DNA from: Vicia villosa
Taxonomy: Eukaryota; Streptophyta; Magnoliopsida; Fabales; Fabaceae
Direction: 5' to 3'
NCBI RefSeq assembly: GCF_029867415.1
Contig: NW_026705209.1
Span: 806,001-870,000 of the forward strand
Length of the DNA: 64,000 nucleotides
In this document: positions 35,516 to 47,137 of the stretch, piece by piece
Position numbering within the stretch: position 1 is the stretch's first letter
Layout: each line of letters begins with the position of its first letter
Program-made: the position numbers and the translations under genes
The notes under the pieces: model-generated
The model's input: only the letters and a program-made list of their open reading frames with translations
What the model was told of the DNA's origin: nothing
Database searches by the model: none

Positions 35516-36645
35516 TATAAATGCAAAGAAATTCTATATAAAACATAAATTATGTAAACTATTTAAAACATATATACTGTATAATTTATAACGTTGAGTA
35601 TAAATTATTTTATAAAACATATATACATATTAATTTATAATTTTGTTTGTTTTATGTAATATACATATTAAAAAAATTATTCACCTTTTTTTATTGCTCA
35701 GTAAATATTCACGTTTTTTATTAACGTTTTTATTTTATTAACGTTTTTATTTTATTAATGTTTTTATTGTATTAATGTTTTTATTTTATTAACTTTTTTT
35801 TGATAAAAGTTTTTCATTAACGTTTTTATTCAGTTTTAATATTTTATAAAAACATTTTTTTTTAAATAATTTTATTTAAATTTTTTTAATTAACGTTTTT
35901 TTTATAATTATATAAATATATTATTTAGTAATTTATATAAACATTTTTTAATAGTTTTATTTAATTTTTTTTAATTAACGTTTTTTTTCAGTTTTTTAAT
36001 TTATATCAACGTTTTTTTTAATAATTTTATTTAAATGTTCTTTTAATAATTTTTATAATTAACGTTTTTCTTAAATAATTTTATTTAATTTTTTAATTAA
36101 CTTTTTAAATATTTGTAAGGAATTTGCTCAGTTTTTTTAATTATTGCATTATCTATATATTAAATATAAATCATTTTTATATATTTTTTTATAATGATTC
36201 TAATATATACAGTTTTTTTATAAAAAACAAAAATGTTTTTAATAACACTTTATATTTATTGTTTATATATATGTTTTTTTTATAATAAACCATAATTTTA
36301 TTTAGTTTTTTAATTAACACTTTATAATTACGTTTATATATATGTTTATAAATTTAAATACGTAATTATATAAAATAAATAAATAAATAAAGTAATATAT
36401 AAATATTAATAATAAATAAATAAATAAATAACTGATATTAATATTATTAACATTATATTACGTAAATAATATTATTAACATTATATTAATAAATAAAGTA
36501 TATTAAAATACATATATAAACATATATTAATAAATAAATAAATCAATAAAGTAATATATAAATATATACATTACCATTAGTTAATTAATTGAAAACTGAA
36601 CATCCAAATATATACATTACCTTGGGCTCACTAATCATATAACAT

Positions 36646-36715
36646 TGATGGTTTGATGGTAGGGTAGCACTTCATTCACCCTTATGACAAGGGTTCAAGA
36701 CTTGGTTTTGCAAGT
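36646..36715 (+). other. tRNA-like module near right end of the MULE
   Basis: The + strand carries TGGTTTGATGGTAGGG (A-box-like) and GGTTCAAGACT (B-box-like), so it lies inverted relative to the module at 35448-35515. No acceptor stem is recognised. Confidence 0.4.
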
Positions 36716-36811
36716 TATGAAAATTGTTGTTTTTCCAATCACAGGCTAAATTTTTTTTTAATAAGGGGGAAAACCGAAACTCGGGTGAAATGTATTTAAC
36801 CCTTATTTATA

Positions 36812-37189
36812 CATACGTGAACATAAAAGAAAATGTAAGAAACTGAGAACTACCGAGTTTTATTAGGAATAATCAACAAGAGATCGAGAAGGATTCTTCC
36901 CAACCATAACATTTATTGAAATAATCACAGACTTATACAGCACACTACATTTGGGGGAAGATAATATAAATTAAGGGTTAAGATACAAAACCACAAGACC
37001 ACCAATAACACAAAGGGGCGACTTAGGGAATGTTTTGAATTTTTGTTGTGAGAGTTAACAGAGTATCCAAAACAAACATAGTTGAAACTTATATTAAAAA
37101 ACTTGTGAAACTCACATTAATATTTTCTTAAGTTAAAGTTTGATACTCAAATGTTTGTTATGTTATCATGAAGTTAGAGAAAATAAAAA
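36812..37189. other. Spacer between MULE and permease relic
   Basis: No gene or repeat recognised. Confidence 0.5.
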
Positions 37190-37425
37190 CAAGTGAAGAC
37201 TACTATTTTGATTAGTGTAATAGTAGCAACTACTTTCTACATGTTGTGTGGTTGTGTTAATTTCGATTTCTATAATCATTTAGGTTTACTCTATATAACC
37301 AAATGTCACCATCATTATTCATCTATACGGAGCTTTCCAAGTTTTCTCCCAACCGAAAATGGAAAAAACTTCAATGAGTCCATTTTTACAATTGCAGAAA
37401 AAAACTTGAAAAGGTGCAACTAGTG
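37190..37425 (+). pseudogene. Amino acid permease-like gene relic (copy 2)
   Basis: The frame from 37193 reads KTTILISVIVATTFYMLCGC, matching the FYMLCGC helix block of plant AAP-type amino acid permeases. 37305-37352 in another frame reads TIIIHLYGAFQVFSQP, the following helix block including the QP expected there. The blocks are out of frame and the interval between them is far shorter than in intact permeases, so this is a fragment. It is about 80% identical by eye to 2620-2840. Family call from motif memory only. Confidence 0.55.
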
Positions 37426-37882
37426 GATAATAATTCCGATGTTGGCTATATTAAATAGCAAAAAGGATTTATAGAAAAAAAATCGACACAACCACAACGC
37501 ACGTAGAAAACAGTTAAAACTATAAACACTAATCAAATTAATAGTCTTTTTATTCTTAAAAATGTGGATTTCATTTTCTCCACTTTCATCATATTATAAC
37601 AATTAATGAGGTATCATACTTAAATTTAAAATAACATTAATGAGCTCTACAAATTTTTTAAAGATTAAATAATTTTACATGAACTTCTACGTGGATCATA
37701 AAGTAAAAATATGCAAAAATAAACTGTTACCGACAACTGCGAAACTTTTCTAAACTTTATGGTTCAGTGTTATTCTTGTTTATTTTTTACAAAGTCCAAA
37801 ATATTTATATTATAATTCATGATTCTTTTAATTATTGATAAAGAAATAATTTTTTATACTTTCTATTCTTGTTATCATATGA
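37426..37882. other. AT-rich interval downstream of permease relic 2
   Basis: The first 220 bp align loosely with 2840-3005. No gene is seen. Confidence 0.5.
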
Positions 37883-37901
37883 TCAACAAATTAAAGAAAA
37901 A

Positions 37902-37902
<1 letters not shown>

Positions 37903-37984
<82 letters not shown>
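37903..37984. repeat. (CA)4(TA)37 microsatellite
   Basis: TA run of 74 bp preceded by CA repeats. The paralogous site at 60835-60843 has only about four TA units and that at 1379-1386 about three. Confidence 0.96.
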
Positions 37985-37988
<4 letters not shown>

Positions 37989-38807
37989 TCACCGAGCCTT
38001 CAATTGAATGCATGCATAACCATCCTTGTGAGCTTTTATTCTCATTATAATATGCCAGCTGAATAACCATCCTCCTGTATTTACATTAGCAAGCATTCTT
38101 ATGGTCGGTATCAATACGATCATAAGATGCAAGTTAAATGATTGTTGATCAAAATAATCATAATAAGCAAATAAGATATTCAACCTCACACACCAGAAAA
38201 CATGACAATACTAAATACAGAAATCAACAAATCGGATGGTTTTTAATAAATTGCAACTAATTTTGGTAATGGATTAGTGATCCAACAAAGAAAAAAGCAA
38301 GAATCCATCGAAAATCAAGATTATGCCGTCTAGAGAAACCATTGATATTGCATCAATTTTATGTCCCGTTAGGCTAGGGTTTTGAACCAGTATGCCCTGT
38401 GCCAGAATAACACGGAGAATATTTCTTATGCAAAACCGAATATTTCTCAACACATTTGAAAGAGCCAAATACCTCTTTCGTGCTGGCTTTTCCACTATCC
38501 CATTGTACGTATCACACCTTCAACCAGTAAGGTGGCTTTTCCACAAATTGGCATTGGAAATAATTAGTTTTATTGGAACAACAAATACTAATAAAGTATT
38601 GAAGGGTGTAGGTAAATTTTATTAACTGACTCAAGAGCTAAATATAATTAATTTTTTTTTCTTTTAATAGGAGAATTAATAATAGAGAAATAATCGGAAA
38701 ATTCTGTTAACTGAGTCAAGAGCTAAAAATAAGAGAGAGAGAGAGAGAGTTTAACGGTGAGAAATAATGTATTGAATGATATTGCACGGAGAGAAAGTAG
38801 AAGAGGA

Positions 38808-38820
38808 AGAGATTGGTTAC
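38808..38820. repeat. LINE-B target-site duplication, left copy
   Basis: AGAGATTGGTTAC, repeated at 60049-60061. It directly precedes the T run that is the LINE poly(A) tail. Confidence 0.9.
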
Positions 38821-39360
38821 TTTTTTTTTTAAATAAGTGATGGAATTAAAGGGAGCAAAAGGGATGCTCCGCCCCAATACAACAAAGAAAACTACCGTTC
38901 AAAACAAAGAAGAGGTAGAAAGTTCCAATAATAAAAGCTACAAAGATTGACTCTCCTATGAGAGGCACACAACCACCTCCAAGAAAGAGAAACAATTTCC
39001 GACATACATTCGGTAAAGCTAAAGCCTTCCTTCTCAAAGATCACCGCATTGCGCTTTAACCAAATCACCCAAACCGTAGCGAGCCAAACGGTACCCACAA
39101 TCATACGCTTGTTTAAACAAAGAATCTTCCCGAAGAAATGGAAGAAATCGCCAAACTCATCGATGGACAATTCTTCGGATATATCAAGCCACATAAACAC
39201 CCTTCTCCAAACTCGGATCGTAATATTACACAAGAAAAAAAGATGAGATAAGGTTTCCTCCTCCTTTGAACACAAGGCACAAACCGCTTCACTTCCTTCC
39301 TCCATTACACCCCTTCTCACCAATTGATCTCTAGTTGGGATTCTATTTAATAAAAATCTC
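38821..39360 (-). pseudogene. LINE-B 3' part: end of ORF2, 3' UTR and poly(A)
   Basis: Read on the minus strand, the ORF2 frame resumes immediately after Ogre-2 (FLLNRIPTRDQLVRRG), carries the cysteine-rich CALCSKEEETLSHLFFLC of the zf-RVT domain and ends at a stop at 38892-38894. The 3' UTR contains CCCTTTTGCTCCC, and ten A residues (T at 38821-38830) form the tail. Removing Ogre-2 and one copy of ATCTC rejoins the frame with 55741-59183. Confidence 0.93.
39356..39360. repeat. Ogre-2 target-site duplication, left copy (ATCTC)
   Basis: Repeated at 55736-55740, directly outside the two LTR ends. Confidence 0.93.
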
Positions 39361-39657
39361 TGTCGCACGCTCGCGAAAAAATGAACAGAGTCGCCACCAA
39401 TATATTTATCCCATAAGGGAAAGGAATATCAGAAAACCTAACAAAGGAAGGAACAGGGTCTTGCGACCAGAGAATCAAGGTACGGGAGTCGGTTACGCAA
39501 GGGGAAGGTGCTAGCACCCCTCACGCCCATCGTACTCGATGGTATCCACCTATGTCTGTTTTTATCTAAAGGGTGTATGCTATGTCTATGTCTAAATGCG
39601 AATGAATGCAAAATGTAGGGAAAATAAAGAATTGTACTCGCACGGGCCCTACCCCGC

Positions 39658-39700
39658 TGCCTACGTATCCTTTTCAGGAATCAGAGTTACCGTAGCTCGG
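39658..39700 (-). other. Conserved Ogre/Tat LTR block (Ogre-2 copy)
   Basis: The minus strand reads CCGAGCTACG, AACTCTGATTCC, a short hairpin TCCT-GAAA-AGGA, then ATACGTAGGCAGC. The duplicate is at 51306-51348. It matches the blocks at 478-522 and 5231-5277. Confidence 0.55.
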
Positions 39701-40013
39701 CTAAAGATTTTCTGTTTGTTTTTGTGTTTTTTAGTTGGGCGGCGTTAACGCTCACGCTCTTGCATAAGGGACCGCCTAGGATGCAATGGAGCGGAGATAA
39801 CTTGCCCTTAAGAAAAGAGAAAAAGAGATTGGTTTGTATCTTTTAAGGGTGATTCCCTGATGACGAGAACCCACTACAAGGTCTCGCATCACTTCCTCAC
39901 TTTTGTTTTAAGTCTGAACATTTATTAGGTTTTTTGAAGTGTTTTTGGTTGGTGTTTTTTAAGGGGATTTAATTTGTGACTTAGATCATACCAAAAGAGT
40001 TTTGTTTTGCATA

Positions 40014-40303
40014 TTTAGAGAACGCACATCGAGGCCTACGCCACAATCGTTTCTCTAAACAACGGTTAAGAAATACATCGAGGTTTCACACCTCAATCAT
40101 TTCTTCTCCGCTAAGTAAAGGAGATACAAAAAGAGTTTTTTTTTGTGAATATTTAGAGAATGCACATCGAGGCCTACACCACGATCGTTTCTCTAAACAA
40201 CGGTTAAGAAATACATCGAGGCTTCACACCTCAATCATTTCTTCTCCGCTAAGTAGGAAAGAACGTACATCGGGGCCTACACCCCAATCATTTCCTTCCT
40301 ACT
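40014..40303 (-). repeat. Five-hairpin array in Ogre-2 LTR
   Basis: Stems: 40014-40022/40051-40059 (TTTAGAGAA/TTCTCTAAA), 40068-40074/40099-40105 (AAGAAAT/ATTTCTT), 40152-40160/40189-40197 (as first), 40206-40212/40237-40243 (as second) and 40252-40259/40296-40303 (AGTAGGAA/TTCCTACT). Each has a CATCGAGG- or CATCGGGG-type inner arm, pairing with CCTC or CCCC in the second, fourth and fifth. The array is repeated in the right LTR at 51662-51951. It would lie in R-U5 of the RNA. Confidence 0.8.
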
Positions 40304-42243
40304 ATGGAATATAGTAACGGTATGATCTTCATCGATATTTATTAAGTATTTTAAAAGTTGAAAAGAAAAAGGGGATGGTGAGGGAACTATTCCTAAATTC
40401 TAGTCTAAGTTGTCTATACAAGGGAATTAAAATGATAAACTATACAATTTATTAACAACAAAAAACTATACATGGGATAGGTAAAAGAAAATCAATATGC
40501 GACAAATAAAATTGAGAACTATAACAAACAAACAATATTCACAAGCACACATACATCTATTAATTCTATACAAAAAACGAGACTAAAAAATTAATCCCTA
40601 AGTCTATTAGCAAGTTTTCTACAAGAAAATGCAAAGAAAAAGTTTTATTAAAAGGACTAAAACAATTAAGGAAAAACAAAAATCAAGTCAATTATTCACA
40701 TAACCTAAAATCTCTAAAACAATTTTTTCATGTATTTTATATTTGAGTCAAAATGAATTATGAGTTAAAAGGCAAAAGAAAACAAAATTTAAAAAAAGGA
40801 AGTTAGACAGCCTGGGGGTGTATTAGTAGTTTTCTAAGTGAACTAAATTCTATGTTAAAAGGCAAACCGGGCCCAAACAGGGGGTGGCAAGATCAGTAGT
40901 AATCAGGCCCAGTTAGAAAATACACGGTGTGTTAGCAACTTGTAGGTGCAATTTCAGAAAAATCTAAGCCCAGCGCGCGAGGCCCAATACTCACTCCACA
41001 TTCAATTTTATTTCACTTAGAGTCAGCATGTGAGTGTAATTTAGACTATGATTTTATCATGCAAAATGTGACATGGAAATTCATGTGAACATGTATCAAT
41101 GGGTCAGCTTGGAACTTAAATCATATAAGACAAAATGAACCACACACCAACCATGCCATGCCACCTATCACTTCAATAACATGAATGAGACAAAACGTGA
41201 AAGCATGCATGCCATGAACTCACGTGAACAGTGATGCAACATTCATCTTCTTCTCCGACGGACCAGACCGCCATCCATGGCGGCGCCGGCGACCGCCAAA
41301 CTTCGACAGCAAAAATCAAGACCACCTCCTCCCTCAAAATTTCTCTCTGATTCCGAAAATGCAATTGGTTCTCATGGATAACACCTCTAACATCCTAACC
41401 GAAGTGGATCATAATCTTCAATTTACACAAAAACTTCCATGAAAGTAAAGATTTCCGCACCACACCAATCCCCACGTCTTGTCAAATTTAAACACGCGTA
41501 TCAGGCATTGGAAAGGCCATGGCCTCATGCGAACTGAACTATGGATCAAGAACAAAAGAGACTAAACACGTATCGCGTTCAACAACAATTGCAGCAAGCA
41601 CACATGCCCTACGCATACCATTAACATGCTGAGAAGATTTAGAAGCGTTTACCTGGCCGAATCTTGATTCAAGAAGGAAGGAGACTTCACGCCGCTTCTT
41701 CACGTATTGGAGATAGTGATGAAGAGATATGGAACGAGTATGAAGCTTTGAAAGCCGCACTTAAACTTCCGTGTTTGAACTCTTGCAAAAGAAAGAGATA
41801 TGATGATGAGGCTCCCAGTCCTGATTCTCTCACGTGATGATGATGGTGATGTTCAAAGTTTGAGGCTTGGAGTGATAGCGATGATACTCTGAATCTAAGA
41901 CTTGAGAAGGTGATGAGTGATGCGTGATGATGATGATTAGAGGAGAACGAAAGCGTTTATGGTTTCCGGCAGTTTGTTACGGTGGTGAGAGGTTGTTGCT
42001 ATGGTGGAGACGTTGAAGGAGAGTGAGGGTGGTGGTGGTTGAAGAGGAGTGAAGGTGGTGGTGGTTGAAGAAGAGTGAGGAAGATGAAGGTTGGTTATGG
42101 TGGTTGAGAAGTTTGTTATAGATGTAACAAACTCTTTGGAGGATGAGAGAAGAGAAAGAGAAGAGAGGGAATGATAGAGAAGAATTGAAGAGGGGGTTAT
42201 GAAAGTGAAAAAATGAGAGGGATGTGAGTTGTGAAGAGTTTGG

Positions 42244-42251
42244 TTTATATA
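42244..42251 (-). promoter_or_regulatory. Putative TATA box, Ogre-2 left LTR
   Basis: The minus strand reads CATATATAAACC followed by a pyrimidine-rich start region. The active copy would be the one in the right (5') LTR at 53892-53899. Confidence 0.5.
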
Positions 42252-44087
42252 TGAAAGTGAAGGTACATGGTACATATGGTGTGGAGTGTTGCATTGTGGC
42301 TCTCTCTCCCTTTTATTTTCACGTGAACAGAGGTGTGCATGGTTTTTTATGGAAGTAGGTTGGTGAGTGATACATGTTTGGTTGTAAGACTTTGTTGCCA
42401 TGATGCTTACTTCAAGTCCATACATCTCTTGCTATGGTACACCATTTGCTTCAAACTTGGGGTCATTGTGAAGGGGGCATGGAGTAGAAGAACTTTGGTG
42501 TTGAAAAGTATTTGGAATAGTGACTTGAAGTATAGTAAAAATAGTCATGAACATGTAATACCACCATTGCCGAGGATGTGCACGCGTGTGGCTTGACTTG
42601 TGCCTGGGAATGCCTTAACTTCAATCGCCTGGATGCATGACTTTGCAGCTTTGCTATTTTCTAACCGTACGTCCGAATGCCATGATATTGGTGTCGATTG
42701 AGAGAAAACATGGAGGAGAATAGTTTGGTATCGGTGTGGAGTTCATAAGACGCTTATAATTCTCTCAAACTAGCTTTGAATTCAGCCTGCCACATGTTCG
42801 CCAAAATGCCTTGCGTTTGCTTTGTATTGGTGCCCATGCCTTGGCCAAAATGTGACTCAGTGAGGTCACGACTTTAAGGCGTCGTAAATGGCTCAATAGA
42901 CACCCAATTTGCTCAATTCTTGTTTCTATGGGTAGAGGGCATGGCAAATAATTGAAAGGCATAAAGTACGCCTTCGAACAATATTCAGAATTCATTGGGA
43001 CTCAATTGGAAAATGGCACGCCATGTGTTTGATCAAATGCGTCACGCTGCCCAGAAAACTTGCCCAGCTTTTTGCCTCGTGTACAGTGAGATTTTGCCAA
43101 CTTCTCCCTTCAATAACTCTCAATCCATATGTCATATGAAAAAACTCCCAACTACAACATTGTAGAGGGCTATGAGATGAACATTTTTGGTGTTGATCTT
43201 GTTTTGAAATGAGGCTTAGAAACACTTGTAAACTGGGCTCAAAGTCAGCTGTTTGACTATTTTCAAATTCTCAAAATTTTCTAAGTATGGAATATAGAAT
43301 CAGTGTGTTTCTTCCAACTTTCCATCTTTTTATCTCTCTAACCAGGCCTCAAATGAGAAAACTTCCAACTAGAGAATTGCAGAGGGCCATGATTTGAGAA
43401 ACTTTCATGTTGAGACTTTCTTGAAACAATGCCTTGAGATGCGTGCAATATTGACATGAAGTGAGCTAGTCAACCAAATCTTCAACCTTTCAAGAATTTT
43501 TCTAAGTGTAGAAACTTCCACTTTTGGAGATTTTATATTTCAACAAACTTTCCCAATTTGGCGACTTTGAGATTCTCTTGACTCTATTTTCTTCTATTGA
43601 CTTTTCTTGACCGATTTTCCACCACAAGTCAATATTTGAACAATTCTTCTGATTTTGACCCAAAAGTCAATTGTTCTGATTTTTCCGACTATTGATGAAA
43701 TTCTCGGTTAAATCTTTTCCAGTCAAATCCAGTCGAACAAACACATCCACATAGTCAGCATGAGAGCTTCTCCCTCATGGAATCCACTCCTGATTAGATG
43801 TTGACCAAAAAGTCAACTGGTTGACTTTGGTCAAGAAACCCTAATGATGACTTGGGCAACCAAATGTCTATTGAATTTGTACCTCCTCACTAATGCCATG
43901 AACTGTGTGAAAACCCTGATTTCAAAGGATCTTGGGCAAGATGATGACACCCCATATTAGGCTTCAAATCTCTTCTTCTGATCAAGGACCAATGATATGG
44001 ATGCATGCAATGGTATGACCTAAATGGATGTATGTTCATGAGCGGCAAGCCATATACATAAGGGTAGGACAAATTTGGGGTATGACA

Positions 44088-44105
44088 GCTGCCCCTATTT
44101 AATCG
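44088..44105 (-). other. Ogre-2 polypurine tract
   Basis: AAATAGGGGCAGC on the minus strand abuts the left LTR. Confidence 0.85.
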
Positions 44106-44425
44106 TCTTAAACCTGAATGTGAGATTGGCGTTAGCCTTTCGAACATTCGAGGTAGAAGAAGATTAAATATCAGAGTACCAGAAATTTGTCCTAAAGAGA
44201 AGATGGCGTAAGTGTTATCCTTATTTTTGTATTTGTTTTGATATCTGCTGGGGAAAGAGAAATTTATTTATTTTTTTTTGGTGGCAATATTTACAGTGAA
44301 CAATGGATTTGGATGGAGATAGCTTATAACGTGGTAGCGGTGCCGACACGGGGTTTTCAAAGAGAATGGTTGTATGAAACAATGATCGAAAGAAAAAGAC
44401 CTCGTGCGATTTACGACTCAACGTC

Positions 44426-45497
44426 AGGACTGAAAGAATAAGATCTCTTACGATCTATGACTCAACATCGACTCGACACCAGGAGAAGACCTAAGCATGA
44501 TCTTCAGGACTGAAAGAATGAGATCTCTTACGATCTATGACTCGACATCGACTCGACACCAGGAGAAAACCTAAGCATGATCTTCAGGACTGAAAGAATA
44601 AGATCTCTTACGATCTATGACTCAACATCGACTCAACATCAGGAGAAGACCTAAGCATGATCTTCAGGACTGAAAGAATAAGATCTATTACGATCTATGA
44701 CTCAACATCGACTCAACATCAGGAGAAGACCTAAGCATGATCTTCAGGACTGAAAGAATAAGATCTATTACGATCTATGACTCAACATCGACTCGACACC
44801 AAGAGAAGACCTAAGCACGATCTTCAGGACTGAAAGAATAAGATCTATTACGATCTATGACTCAACATCGACTCGACATCAGGAGAGGATCTCGTACGAT
44901 CTTCAGGACTGAAAGAATATGATCTTTTACGATCTATGACTCAACATCGACTCGACATCAGGAGAGGATCTCGTACGATCTTCAGGACTGAAAGAATATG
45001 ATCTTTTACGATCTATGACTCAACATCGACTCAACATCAGGAGAGGATCTCGTACGATCTTCAGGACTGAAAGAATATGATCTTTTACGATCTATGACTC
45101 AACATCGACTCAACATCAGGAGAGGATCTCGTACGATCTTCAGGACTGAAAGAATATGATCTTTTACGATCTATGACTCAACATCGACTCAACATCAGGA
45201 GAAAAGAATAAGATCTATTACGATCTATGACTCAACATCGACTCAACATCAGGAGAAGACCTAAGCATGATCTTCAGGACTGAAAGAATATGATCTTTTA
45301 CGATCTATGACTCAACATCGACTCAACATCAGGAGAGGATCTCGTACGATCTTCAGGACTGAAAGAATATGATCTTTTACGATCTATGACTCAACATCGA
45401 CTCAACATCAGGAGAGGATCTCGTACGATCTTCAGGACTGAAAGAATATGATCTTTTACGATCTATGACTCAACATCGACTCAACATCAGGAGAAAA
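44426..45497 (-). repeat. 79/80-bp minisatellite, 13 full units and one deleted unit
   Basis: Units begin AGGACTGAAAGAAT. Early units (44426-44905) are 80 bp with AGACCTAAGCATGATCTTC ends. Later ones are 79 bp with AGGATCTCGTACGATCTTC ends. The two subtypes are arranged in blocks, with a truncated unit near 45200 and a reappearance of the first subtype after it, which indicates recent unequal exchange or strand slippage. It lies about 340 bp inside the 3' LTR. Confidence 0.95.
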
Positions 45498-45499
45498 GA

Positions 45500-47137
45500 A
45501 GACATTGTGTCAGACACTCATCAGAGATTGAAGATACCTCGCCTCGGCACCGTGGTTAGAAGAGATTTGAAATGTAGTAACAGATATCAATCAGAATTTG
45601 TAAGGACAACCTTTTGTGTGGGGATGTATTATTGTCTTGACTGGGTGCGGATTTGTATTATCTGGCTTATGCTTTGTTATGCATGTTTGGATTTTTTATT
45701 TTTATGGCGTAATGCTCCATTTTGATGGATATGCTACGCTTTTGAGGATGCAATGTTATATGCCGTGAACACTATATGCAGGATGCCAAATAAAGGCATT
45801 AGTGAGGTAGGCACCAGGGAGAATCCCCTTAGTGTTAAGGACCATGTGGAGGTGCCAACAGACATTGGACTTTGATTCGTAAGATGCACCTTCTTTGACT
45901 TGAAGAATAATTTTTGACTTCTCACCATGTGCCACTGCTTGGAGGATTTTGAACTTGAGGAGATCCCCTCGACTTACCATGTCAGGGATGAGAGGTCCAA
46001 GTAAGGAACCTTGATTAGGGAAGTAGAACAGCTCCTAGGAGAAATAAACTCCTGTGCTTGAGGAATGGAACAAACTCTCGGGTGAAATTAACTCCGTGTT
46101 TGGGGAGAGACCAAGATTCTAGGAGAAATAAACTCCTATGGTCATGGAGCGACAAAAACTCAGAATTGTGCCCCAAGCTTCGTGACTTATGGAGGAATTT
46201 GCCCCAAAGGATCCTTGGAGAGATTTGTCGAATCTCGACGTAACTGCCCCAGATTGGTCAAATTTGAGAGATTCCTCGACTTAATTGCCCCTGATTAAGT
46301 ACATCTTACTAGAATCCCCAAGCTTTCTTTGTTTTGAAGTCAAACAAACATGGAAACAACTTTACCACGCTCAACGGAGTCTTCAAACTCTTCCCCTCGG
46401 AGTAATCGAAGAACGCATCAACTATTCAAGCCCAACGGGTTTCTTTAGAGAACCTGCCCCTTGATAGTCAACATTTGGAATGATTAGCTTTTACTCCTCG
46501 GAGTTCTCAAGTCTCTCGTACTTTGACATGATCAAGTTACTCACTGATTCTCATCCTGAAATTTCCTTGATGTTAAGCACATATTTGTATGCAAAAGAAT
46601 GTTAATTCTAAGAACGATGATTCTAATGCAAAGCCTATGTTAGTCTTGAAGTTTTAAAACTTTTTATGAAAAGAGGTTGCGACCTCTTGTGACTGGATCA
46701 CTAGTTGACACAACCTCGATTTTTGCATATAGAAGATAAAGCAAGCATACGATACCGACATGGAAATGAGTCTCGCTTCATTGGGAGTCAGTTAAACGCT
46801 ATCTCATCGGAGTGTGCTTTCGAAATAAACCCTACTTCAATTAGGACTTTTAAGGGTTGTAACTTGGCCGGGTTCACGGTTTTCAGAAAACAAAGGATTT
46901 TAGGCTCAAAATTATTTGGTACCCACCCCCTTCGTGATGTTCTCCATTCCTAGGTTCAATTAACTCGACATGAGTGTTCATTCCTCACAAGGAATTTGGA
47001 ATGGTTGAGGAGTCAATGAGGTTTTTTGGACATGGCAGTCACTTCATCTTGCATTTTTGGTGTCTGATCACACGACTTTGTTCTTTTGATAAGGATTTTT
47101 ATTTTGTAATCCTTATTTTTCGCTTCTGCTTTCCCTA
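45500..47137 (-). other. Ogre-2 3' untranslated interval with small hairpins
   Basis: No coding domain. The motif AGGAGAAATAAACTCCT occurs at 46037-46053 and 46121-46137 (5-bp stems), with a related CGGGTGAAATTAACTCCG at 46079-46096. These stand in the place of Ogre-1's hairpin array at 11775-12090. Confidence 0.55.

Larger units (their letters stand above)
35245..36802. mobile_element. Non-autonomous Mutator-like (MULE) element
   Basis: Terminal inverted repeats of roughly 57 bp begin GGGTTAAATAC at 35245 and end GTATTTAACCC at 36802. They share TTCGGTTTTCCCCC and an A-rich stretch further in. TTATTTATA (9 bp) flanks both ends (35236-35244 and 36803-36811), the target length typical of Mutator-like elements. 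The 1.56-kb interior is extremely AT-rich, with recurring AACGTTTTTATTTTATT-like runs at 35.71-36.10 kb, and has no coding capacity. Transposase would come from elsewhere. Confidence 0.88.
37883..38820. repeat. Tandem duplication copy A, left part
   Basis: It matches 60813-61643 at roughly 93% by eye, apart from an expanded TA tract. The copy continues at 60062-60812 on the other side of LINE-B. It shares a short start with 1345-1400. No coding function is recognised, although the minus frame 37989-38189 is conserved as open in both copies (66 codons). Confidence 0.85.
39361..44087 (-). repeat. Ogre-2 left (3') LTR, 4727 bp
   Basis: TGTCGCACGC...GGGTATGACA. Equal in length to the right LTR and without a difference in the stretches I compared. 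It holds a PBS-like 11-mer (39386-39396), the conserved LTR block (39658-39700), a hairpin array (40014-40303), a GGTGGTGGTT-rich stretch (41985-42075) and a TATA box (42244-42251). The 162- and 105-codon frames at 41937-42425 are low-complexity and not considered genes. Confidence 0.95.

Noticed and set aside
41937..42425. 162- and 105-codon frames in the Ogre-2 LTR, duplicated at 53585-54073
   Set aside because: Low-complexity Ser/Thr/His/Pro translations of a GGTGGTGGTT-rich stretch. Duplication only reflects the two LTRs.
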